DNA of 20,495 bases, taken from a virus. A program made the position numbers and the translations under genes. Location: positions 1 through 20,495 of the IMG/VR virus record IMGVR_UViG_3300025138_010099; one strand, 5' to 3'. Below are positions 14,602 through 20,495 of this stretch, one piece after another. The notes beneath the pieces were generated by a model that was not told the origin of the DNA, made no database searches, and saw only the letters and a program-made list of their open reading frames with translations. How positions within the stretch are numbered: the stretch's first letter is position 1; the number at the start of each line of letters is the position of its first letter.

Positions 14602-15744
14602 ATGGCAAACATACCAATTTGGCCCGGTTCCAGTTCATTTACTCCGGGTGCTGATACTCCATTTGGGTTTTACGATGCAGATAGTGATTTTCAATTAGAT
14701 GCCGATAAAGTTTCAAATTTTTGTGCCAGAAGATTAGGATACCCTTTAGTAGATATAGAACTTCAAGATATAAGTTTTTATGCCGCATTCGAGGAATCAG
14801 TTACAACTTATGGAAATGAATTATATGCTTATAAAATTAGAGATAATCAGTTAACTTTTGAAGGATTATCAACCGGGAGTAATTTAAATACTTCTATTGT
14901 AACCCCTAGTTTTGAACCTATTGTTAGATTATCTGAACAATATGGAGCTGAAGGAGGTACAGGAGGAAATATAACCTATTATTCAGGTTCAATCCCTTTA
15001 ACAGCATCTGTTCAAGAATATGATTTAAAGCAATGGGCCGTAGATGAAGGAATAACAGGTAGTATAGAAATTAAAAGAGTATTTTATGAAAACTCACCAG
15101 CAATAGATAAGATATATGACCCTTATCTAGCAAATGGTCTTAATTTAATGAGTAGTTTTGGTTTTGGAGGAATGAGTCCAGGTCTTGGTGGTTTTATGAT
15201 GATGCCAAATAATTTTACTATAGCAATGGTGCAAGCTATAGAAATAAGTGAACAGGTTAGAAGATCTAATTTTAGTTTTGAAATGCGTAATAATAAATTA
15301 AAATTATTCCCTATACCAACATCAGGAAGTCACAATATGTGGTTTGAATATATTAAAAGAGATGAAAGGATTAATAGTAGTGTAGATAACGAACCTGCAA
15401 AGATATCTAATGTGTCTAATACTCCATATGTAAACCCAACATATAGTAGCATAAATTCTGTAGGACGTCAATGGATATTTGAATACACTTTAGCTGTATC
15501 AAAAGAGGTGTTAGGTTATGTAAGAGGCAAATACCAGAACATACCTATTCCAAATGCAGATGTTCAATTAAACCAAGGAGATTTAATTTCTGCTGCTACT
15601 TCTGAAAAAACAAATTTAATAGAAAGATTAAGAGGGTACTTTGATGAAACTTCACGTAAATCTTTATTAGAAAGAAGGTCACAAGAAGTAGAATTCAAAC
15701 AAACAGAATTAAAACAAGTACCTTACACAATTTATATAGGTTAA
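14602..15744 (+). CDS. gp13: Neck protein, T4 gp13-like
   Basis: A 380-residue head-completion (neck) protein (T4 gp13: 309). After DNA packaging such proteins bind below the portal and, with gp14, form the tail-joining site. Family-like parts are ARRLGYPLVDIELQDISFY with EESVTTYGNEL (residues about 42-75) and the C-terminal FEYTLAVSKEVLGYVRGKYQ then NIPIPNADVQLNQGDL, a stretch I know from gp13 relatives. A Gly/Met-rich insertion (SFGFGGMSPGLGGFMMMPNN, about 184-203) accounts for part of the extra length. It begins the second half of the window after a terminator and doubled promoter motif, and ends 1 base before gp14. Confidence 0.82.
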   Translation: MANIPIWPGSSSFTPGADTPFGFYDADSDFQLDADKVSNFCARRLGYPLVDIELQDISFYAAFEESVTTYGNELYAYKIRDNQLTFEGLSTGSNLNTSIVTPSFEPIVRLSEQYGAEGGTGGNITYYSGSIPLTASVQEYDLKQWAVDEGITGSIEIKRVFYENSPAIDKIYDPYLANGLNLMSSFGFGGMSPGLGGFMMMPNNFTIAMVQAIEISEQVRRSNFSFEMRNNKLKLFPIPTSGSHNMWFEYIKRDERINSSVDNEPAKISNVSNTPYVNPTYSSINSVGRQWIFEYTLAVSKEVLGYVRGKYQNIPIPNADVQLNQGDLISAATSEKTNLIERLRGYFDETSRKSLLERRSQEVEFKQTELKQVPYTIYIG

Positions 15745-15745
15745 T

Positions 15746-16276
15746 ATGGCAATGTACGGAGGCTCACGGGATGTGAGTTTAATTAGAGGATTAAATAGAG
15801 AATTGTTACATAATATTGTAACTCAACAAGCAGCTTTTTATAAATTTAAATTAGAAGAAACTAAAACAAATTTATACGGTGAAGCTAGTGGAGAAAAATA
15901 TTATGATGGTCCTTTCTTATTTAATTGTTTAATAGATAGACAAGACCAATCATATCCTGAAAGTGATGAGGGAATTAATTTTTCCCAAGGTATTAGTTTC
16001 GCATTTTTAAGAGATGATTTAAAAGATGCTGAAGTTGTACCTGAAGTAGGAGATATAATCTTATATCAAAATGGATATTATGGAGTTCAAGCAACAGTAG
16101 CAAATCAATATTTTGTAGGTAAAAATCCAAATTACCCAAATAAAGGGTCCGATGGTAGTGCTAACCCACTTAACCCGGGATTAGAAAATTTTGGTGCTAA
16201 TTTATCTATAATTTGCGAAACATATTATATACCTTCAGATAAAGTAGCAATTTCACCCTTTAAAGAAAGATTTTAA
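15746..16276 (+). CDS. gp14: Neck protein, T4 gp14-like
   Basis: A 176-residue protein (T4 gp14: 256). The opening DVSLIRGLNRELLHNIVTQQ and KLEETKTNLYGEASG are followed by the most diagnostic stretch, PEVGDIILYQNGYYGVQ...NQYFVGKN (residues about 99-130). That stretch parallels T4 gp14 REGDLIYFPMDNSLFEI...PFYQVGQN in pattern and spacing; the end (CETYYIPSDKVAIS) parallels AGKFIYSGEEINP. With gp13 it would close the filled head and receive the tail. The last base of its stop codon is the first base of the next ATG (TAATG), so the next gene is probably translationally coupled. Confidence 0.75.
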   Translation: MAMYGGSRDVSLIRGLNRELLHNIVTQQAAFYKFKLEETKTNLYGEASGEKYYDGPFLFNCLIDRQDQSYPESDEGINFSQGISFAFLRDDLKDAEVVPEVGDIILYQNGYYGVQATVANQYFVGKNPNYPNKGSDGSANPLNPGLENFGANLSIICETYYIPSDKVAISPFKERF

Positions 16277-17259
16277 TGGCTCAATATAGAAAACCAATAC
16301 CCAAAAGTCAACGTGAATTAAGTGAAGATTCACAAATTGCTACTGATATAACAAGAGGAAATCCTAATGCTAGGCTTAACCCTAATGAAAGTGAAACAGG
16401 TATCAATTTTAATAGATCTAAAAAAATAAGTTTTAAAGATGATACAACAAAACCATTTTCAATTGGAATACAAGATTTAGATGAAGCAGTATTTTTTTAT
16501 TTTGAAAATGTAATTCAACCCTTTGTTTTTCAAAATGGACAAAGGAGAAATGTGCCTATTATTTATGGTTCTCCTGAAAGATGGAAATCATATCAAAAAG
16601 ATGGATATTATAGAGATAAAGGTGGAGCAGTAATGCTTCCTATTATAATAATTAAAAGGGATACAATATCTAAAGATAGAACAGTAACAAATAAATTAGA
16701 TGCTAATATGCCTAATTTATATGCTTCTTTTCAAAAAGAATTTAATCCTAAAAATTTTTATTCTAATTTTGCAGCTTTAAATAATAGAATACCTACAAAA
16801 ACATTTTATGCAGTAGCAGTACCAGACTATGTTACTTTATCCTATAGTTGTATTATTCAAACTTATTATATGGAACAATTAAATAAAATAATTGAATCTA
16901 TAGAATATGCTTCGGATGCATATTGGGGAAATCCTGAAAGGTTTAAATTTAGAGCTTTTATAAATGATTTTACAACAACAACAGAACTTGTTGCTGGTCA
17001 AGATAGATTAGTAAAAGGTACATTTAATATTAATCTTAGAGGATATATAATACCAGAAGTATTACAGAAAGATTTAAACTCAATTAAAAAGTTTAATTCA
17101 AAATCTAAAGTTATAATACAATTAGAAACAGTAACTAACTCTGATATTTTTGATCCAAATATTGTTAAACTTAAAGATGGTAGAACAAGAAAAAATAGAG
17201 AAATTGAAGGTAAAACTAGTAACATAGGTGATGTAACTCCTGGAACAGAATTATTTTAA
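16276..17259 (+). CDS. gp15: Tail completion/sheath terminator protein, T4 gp15-like
   Basis: A 327-residue protein (T4 gp15: 272). The pattern NVPIIYGSPERWKSYQKDG ... MLPIIIIKRDTISKD (residues about 91-135) parallels T4 gp15 RVPITYASKEHFMMK ... ILPRINLHLVDFSYN. The later LSYSCIIQTYYMEQLNKIIE ... FKFRAFINDFTTTTELVAGQ ... LRGYIIPE parallels T4 YELSIFTRYEDDMFQIVE ... FKRDIKIVLMSAAIDEAIDG ... VNGWMYPP. In T4 this protein caps the tail tube and sheath and binds gp14. About 60 extra N-terminal residues are polar and probably disordered. Position directly after gp13-gp14 supports the call. The similarity is by eye and distant. Confidence 0.66.
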   Translation: MAQYRKPIPKSQRELSEDSQIATDITRGNPNARLNPNESETGINFNRSKKISFKDDTTKPFSIGIQDLDEAVFFYFENVIQPFVFQNGQRRNVPIIYGSPERWKSYQKDGYYRDKGGAVMLPIIIIKRDTISKDRTVTNKLDANMPNLYASFQKEFNPKNFYSNFAALNNRIPTKTFYAVAVPDYVTLSYSCIIQTYYMEQLNKIIESIEYASDAYWGNPERFKFRAFINDFTTTTELVAGQDRLVKGTFNINLRGYIIPEVLQKDLNSIKKFNSKSKVIIQLETVTNSDIFDPNIVKLKDGRTRKNREIEGKTSNIGDVTPGTELF

Positions 17260-17275
17260 ATTTATTTTTAAAATA

Positions 17276-17285
17276 ATATTTATAA
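17276..17285 (+). promoter_or_regulatory. Late-promoter-like motif ATATTTATAA
   Basis: An exact copy in the 74-base AT-only gap before the first fibre-like gene, 48 bases ahead of its ATG. Confidence 0.5.
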
Positions 17286-17333
17286 TAAATTATATAATAT
17301 AGATTACAAATTTTATAATTAAGATTTTAATAG

Positions 17334-17717
17334 ATGGCAGAAAATATTAGATATATAGACTCTTTAAAAGTAGGGGCTTATGAAACAGACACACAGGGGG
17401 TCACTATATTAAATAATATTGATCATTATGTCATAACTGCTACAGGTACAGAACAAACAGTTAGAGGTAATCCTGAATTATATTTTGATAATTTAAATTT
17501 AGGAATAGGAACTCAATCTCCGGTTGCAAGATTACAAGTAAATCACAACGATAATGTTGATGATATTTTAATAATTAAAAATACAGATAATAACACAGGA
17601 TTAAAAGTAAATAAAGAAGGAACATTTCAATTATTAGAATTTTCTTCATTGCCTACAGCAATAACAGGCGGTGTTGCATATTCAAATGATAATTTTTGGT
17701 TAGGAGTAGTTTCCTAG
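17334..17717 (+). CDS. Small tail-fibre-like structural protein
   Basis: A 127-residue protein. The central LGIGTQSPVARLQVNHND (about residues 55-72) is the 'N.GIGT.SP...L.V' repeat typical of phage tail fibres and fibre-like adhesins, in which short beta strands form a trimeric shaft. A second beta-rich part ends FSSLPTAITGGVAYSNDNFWLG, resembling the closing segment found in such proteins. There is no intramolecular chaperone domain and the protein is short, so it may be a fibre tip, a spike or a module of a larger fibre. It starts at ATG 17334 without a Shine-Dalgarno sequence. Confidence 0.72.
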   Translation: MAENIRYIDSLKVGAYETDTQGVTILNNIDHYVITATGTEQTVRGNPELYFDNLNLGIGTQSPVARLQVNHNDNVDDILIIKNTDNNTGLKVNKEGTFQLLEFSSLPTAITGGVAYSNDNFWLGVVS

Positions 17718-17719
17718 CA

Positions 17720-17729
17720 ATATTTATAA
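17720..17729 (+). promoter_or_regulatory. Late-promoter-like motif ATATTTATAA
   Basis: An exact copy 2 bases after the stop codon of the preceding fibre-like gene and 36 bases before the next ATG. Confidence 0.5.
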
Positions 17730-17765
17730 GCACAATCCAATATTAAAAATAAAATATAGTACATA

Positions 17766-18806
17766 ATGGCAACTTGGAAAAAAATATTAGTTAGTGGCTC
17801 ACAGGGAGCGTTTACAGGAATAACTTCTTCAATACTAACAGACACAAATTTAGTAATAGCAGGAGCGGGTGGGGCACTAGAAAATAGTGGTTTAATTTTA
17901 AATGGTGGAGTTTTATCTGTTGGTTCAAATTCTATTACATCAACAGGACAAAATTCAATACTAACTGGTTCATTTTCTGGTTCTTTTATTGGAGATGCTA
18001 CACTTGACCTACCAGATTTAACTGAAGGGGCAGGTATTAGTGATTTTGTTTATGATGGTTCTGCTACTGCAAATATTGCAGTTTCAGGAGCAGCTTCATT
18101 AAGTACTAATATCATTACTAAATGGAGTGGAGATTCGTTTGTTAATTCTTCTATAACAGATAATGGTACTGTAATATCAGGTGCTTCTTCTATTAGTTTA
18201 ACTGGAGCTTCCTCAAAATTAACAGGTTCGTTTACAGGATCTTTTATTGGAGATGGTTCACAATTAACAGGTTTAGTTACTGAATTAGGAGTTTCTGGAT
18301 CAGATGGTACTGGTATATCTGTTAATCTTTTAAATCAAGATTTAACAATAGGAGGTACTACAAATGAAATTGAAACTACATCTGCGGGTACTACTTTAAC
18401 AATTGGTTTACCTAATAATGTAACTATTGGCCAAGATTTAACAGTTGATAGAAATTTAATAGTTAAAGGTACAGCTTCTTTCCAACATACCGAAGATTTA
18501 GATATTGCAGATAGATTTATTAGATTAGCTTCAGGTTCTACAAGTGTAGGAGATGGTGGTATTGTTATACAACAAACAAATAATTCAGATGGAGAAGCTT
18601 TTGCTTTTGATTCTGCTCAATTACGTTGGGGATTAACAAGTTCATTTGATGCATCAGAAAATTCATATACCCCTGATGCTTTTATGGCTGCTGTAACAAA
18701 TTTAGCAAGTACAAATCCTAATACAAGTGGGCCTGCTTCTAGATTTGGTAAAGCAGGTAATATATATGTGTCAAGTGGAGATGAATCTATTTGGGTATAT
18801 TCATAA
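17766..18806 (+). CDS. Tail-fibre-like protein with WKKILVSGS start and GSFSGSF repeats
   Basis: A 346-residue protein, Ser/Thr/Gly/Asn-rich and low in charge, as fibre shafts are. It begins MATWKKILVSGSQ, matching the start of the last gene in the window (MPNWKKVIVSGSN). Two copies of a repeat, LTGSFSGSFIGD and LTGSFTGSFIGDGSQLTGL (DNA at about 17961-17999 and 18219-18262), lie in the first half. The C-terminal part (DIADRFIRLASGSTSVGDGG onward, to NIYVSSGDESIWVYS) looks like a compact domain rather than shaft. It is probably a receptor-binding or baseplate-attached fibre; the exact role is unknown. Confidence 0.78.
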   Translation: MATWKKILVSGSQGAFTGITSSILTDTNLVIAGAGGALENSGLILNGGVLSVGSNSITSTGQNSILTGSFSGSFIGDATLDLPDLTEGAGISDFVYDGSATANIAVSGAASLSTNIITKWSGDSFVNSSITDNGTVISGASSISLTGASSKLTGSFTGSFIGDGSQLTGLVTELGVSGSDGTGISVNLLNQDLTIGGTTNEIETTSAGTTLTIGLPNNVTIGQDLTVDRNLIVKGTASFQHTEDLDIADRFIRLASGSTSVGDGGIVIQQTNNSDGEAFAFDSAQLRWGLTSSFDASENSYTPDAFMAAVTNLASTNPNTSGPASRFGKAGNIYVSSGDESIWVYS

Positions 18807-18822
18807 AAATTATTAAAATAGG

Positions 18823-19092
18823 TTGTTTAAAAAAATAAAAAATTGGTTTATGTCATTTAAAGCAGGCAATATAAATGTAGGAGGAAAACCTATAAAACAA
18901 GATAACATTATTGAAACCACAGAAAGCTCTAAAAGCATTAAAATTGATGTAAATCAAAGTGAGTTAGAACTTTTATTACTTACTATTAAAAATGGTTTAT
19001 TTAGAGGAGAATATGTTGAAACTGTTTATACCCTTACTTTAAAACTTCAAAAACAACTTGTTGATTTAAAGTATGAAAAAGAAAAGTTATGA
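18823..19092 (+). CDS. Small conserved phage protein with coiled C-terminus
   Basis: The frame allows a TTG start at 18823 (89 residues) or ATG 18850 (80 residues). I give the longer form because MFKKIKNWF continues the frame, but TTG starts appear nowhere else here and the ATG is equally defensible. The second half, VNQSELELLLLTIKNGLFRG then EYVETVYTLTLKLQKQL, matches a pattern I recall in small proteins common in marine T4-like phages (E.E.LL.LIK...F.G..VE..Y....KLQ). Function unknown. Its stop overlaps the next start (ATGA), so the two are probably translationally coupled. Confidence 0.65.
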   Translation: MFKKIKNWFMSFKAGNINVGGKPIKQDNIIETTESSKSIKIDVNQSELELLLLTIKNGLFRGEYVETVYTLTLKLQKQLVDLKYEKEKL

Positions 19093-19313
19093 AAATTAAT
19101 ATAAATGATTTAGAGCTTAGAGAAATAAAAGCACTTCGTAAATCTTTAAATTTTATCCCCCTTACAGGAATTGATGCTATGTTTATAGCTTTACTTCAAA
19201 CTAAAATTTCTACCCATATTTCTAAAACAGAAGAAAAAATTAAAAAGGAAGAAATTAAAAGTAGTAAGGATTTAAAAATTGCAATAGAAAACGACCCTGA
19301 AATAAAAAATTAA
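19089..19313 (+). CDS. Small hypothetical phage protein coupled to the preceding gene
   Basis: A 74-residue protein whose ATG overlaps the previous stop by 4 bases (ATGA). The first half, NDLELREIKALRKSLNFIPL and GIDAMFIALLQTKI, is hydrophobic-patterned helix. The second is a charged Lys/Glu helix (KTEEKIKKEEIKSSKDLK). The LE..EI.ALR.SL...I.G.DA.F...L..K pattern looks like a recurrent small phage protein, but I cannot name a family. Lying between fibre genes, the pair might be small accessory or assembly proteins. Confidence 0.62.
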   Translation: MKININDLELREIKALRKSLNFIPLTGIDAMFIALLQTKISTHISKTEEKIKKEEIKSSKDLKIAIENDPEIKN

Positions 19314-19338
19314 CTTTTAAATGGGACCAAAGCCTTTC

Positions 19339-19348
19339 ATATTTATGA
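19339..19348 (+). promoter_or_regulatory. Late-promoter-like motif variant ATATTTATGA
   Basis: A near-exact copy (one substitution, as at 14367) in the gap before the last fibre gene, 69 bases ahead of its ATG. The 69-base leader is unusually G/C-rich for this window. Confidence 0.4.
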
Positions 19349-19417
19349 ATGTATTATTGGCCCGTAAGGGAAGTGGGTATCGCATTATTCGATATAACCA
19401 ACCATAATGAAGTTAGT

Positions 19418-20495
19418 ATGCCAAATTGGAAAAAAGTCATTGTTAGCGGCTCGAATGCCGAATTAAATTCACTTAATGTAGCAAACGCAGTTACTGCGTC
19501 CTTATTTAAAGGAAATGGAGCAAACATAGTAGGAGTTATTTCTTCTTCTTATGCTTTAACCGCTTCTTTTGCCCCTAATACAGGAGTAACTTCTATTATA
19601 GCCGGAACTAATGTAAGTATAAATCAATCTACAGGAGATGTTACAATTTCATCTACTGGTGGTGGAGGAGGTGGAGGTACTTTCCCATTTGATGGAGATG
19701 CTATAATTACAGGTTCTTTACTAGTATCACAATCTTTTGTAGACTTTACAGACTCAACTGGAGTATCAGGCTCATTTAGTGGTTCTTTTACAGGAAATGG
19801 TAGTGGATTAACCAATTTAGATGTTCCTCAAGTTGCTACTGTAACTGCTTCATTTGCTAATACCAGTAGTATTACAATAAATCATAATTTAGATACCCAA
19901 AATATTATAGTATCTGTATATGATTCTATAAGAGACCAAATAATACCTCAAACAACAAATTTAGTTGATAATGATAATGTTAGAGTAGATTTTGCTAATA
20001 CTAGCTCAGGTTTTGTTGTTGTAGCAAAAGGTGGACATATTGTATCAGGATCTGTATTAGTACCTCAAATATCTACTGTAGCTGATTCCTTTACATCATC
20101 CTTATCACATGTTACAACCCATAATTTTGACACTAAAAATGTAATTGTATCTGTGTATACAGGTTCGGATGAAGTAATTATACCTTCTTCTATTACAACC
20201 ACAACAGTAGACACCGTAACTATTACTTTTCCTGAAGCAACAACAGGTAGACTTGTTGTAGTTAAAGCAGGACATATTGTATCAGGTTCAGCTTATAACT
20301 CAGATAGACTAAATAATGAACCAGGTTCATATTATTTAGATTATGATAATTTTACAAATATTCCTGAGGGAATAATATCAAGTTCTAATTTTCCAAATGG
20401 GGTAGTAATTACTGGATCATTACTAGTATCACAATCTGTAGTTGATTTTACAGATGCAACTGCTATATCAGGTTCATCATTTTCTGGTTCTTTTT
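19418..20495 (+). CDS. Tail-fibre-like protein with duplicated beta domains (3' partial)
   Basis: The frame is open from ATG 19418 to the window end (359 codons visible), so the gene continues beyond. The start MPNWKKVIVSGSN matches the other WKK fibre gene. It continues with ISSSYALTASFAPNTG, a Ser/Ala-rich fibre pattern, then a Gly-run hinge (STGGGGGGGTF). Two copies of an about 75-residue domain follow (from about 19826 and about 20069). Each has the outline HN(L/F)DT(Q/K)N(I/V)IVSVY...IIP...V.V.F...VVV(A/V)K(G/A)GHIVSG, a type seen in phage tail adhesins. ITGSLLVSQS(F/V)VDFTD with GSFSGSF segments occurs before (about 19706) and after (about 20408) the pair, so the whole unit is repeated. 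Probably a receptor-binding tail fibre. Confidence 0.85.
   Translation, partial: MPNWKKVIVSGSNAELNSLNVANAVTASLFKGNGANIVGVISSSYALTASFAPNTGVTSIIAGTNVSINQSTGDVTISSTGGGGGGGTFPFDGDAIITGSLLVSQSFVDFTDSTGVSGSFSGSFTGNGSGLTNLDVPQVATVTASFANTSSITINHNLDTQNIIVSVYDSIRDQIIPQTTNLVDNDNVRVDFANTSSGFVVVAKGGHIVSGSVLVPQISTVADSFTSSLSHVTTHNFDTKNVIVSVYTGSDEVIIPSSITTTTVDTVTITFPEATTGRLVVVKAGHIVSGSAYNSDRLNNEPGSYYLDYDNFTNIPEGIISSSNFPNGVVITGSLLVSQSVVDFTDATAISGSSFSGSF

Noticed and set aside
19321-19407. A 28-codon + strand open frame in the leader of the last fibre gene
   Set aside because: It is very short, contains the late-promoter-like motif within it, and has codon use unlike its neighbours. I treat the stretch as a leader, though it could be looked for in ribosome profiling.
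19624-19815. Minus-strand open frame with a Pro-run opposite the last fibre gene
   Set aside because: The proline run is the complement of the Gly-run in the fibre protein, whose + strand frame is open to the window end.

Overview
The window is the structural-gene block of a T4-like (myovirus) tailed phage. It is AT-rich (about 30% G+C by eye) and every gene I accept lies on the + strand, mostly packed with gaps of a few bases or short overlaps. The recognisable head and neck genes are the large terminase (gp17), portal (gp20), prohead protease (gp21), prohead scaffold (gp22), major capsid protein (gp23), and neck and tail-completion proteins (gp13, gp14 and probably gp15). These are followed by tail-fibre-like genes. 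Two features suggest a Bacteroidetes (flavobacterial) host. No start codon has a convincing Shine-Dalgarno sequence; leaders are A/T-rich instead, with an A-run before gp23. One exported protein also has a signal peptide ending AFS|Q, which fits the Bacteroidetes rule of a glutamine just after the signal peptidase I cut. The host is an inference.

Layout: (1) 1-2061 holds the end of an FAD-dependent oxidoreductase of the COG2509 type, a small unknown protein and a P-loop ATPase/kinase. These look like accessory rather than virion genes. (2) 2085-3138 holds a small charged coiled-coil protein, then an overlapping pair of membrane/exported coiled-coil proteins arranged like a spanin (lysis) pair. 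(3) 3140-6637 holds gp17 and gp20. (4) 6674-10808 holds four genes of unknown function between portal and protease, where T4 keeps its small prohead-core genes. (5) 10812-14304 holds gp21, gp22 and gp23, closed by a strong intrinsic terminator. (6) 14305-14601 is a non-coding control region with three copies of a promoter-like motif. (7) 14602-17259 holds gp13, gp14 and a gp15-like gene. (8) 17334-20495 holds three fibre-like genes, the last cut by the window end, with two very small genes between the second and third.

How the parts fit: gp20 would form the portal on which a core of gp22, and perhaps the unknown proteins of region 4, builds the gp23 prohead. gp21 would then cleave core and shell, gp17 would pump DNA in, and gp13, gp14 and gp15 would close the head and cap the tail. 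The gene order differs from T4: 17 is followed directly by 20 with no sheath (18) or tube (19) genes between, and 13-14-15 come after 23 instead of before 17.

A ten-base motif, ATATTTATAA (two of nine copies end in GA), recurs only between genes, ahead of the coiled-coil gene, gp20, the first region-4 gene, gp13 and all three fibre genes. It is the best candidate for this phage's late promoter element. Curiously, it is the reverse complement of a sequence containing the T4 late promoter core. No tRNA, rRNA, CRISPR array, insertion sequence or integrase was seen.
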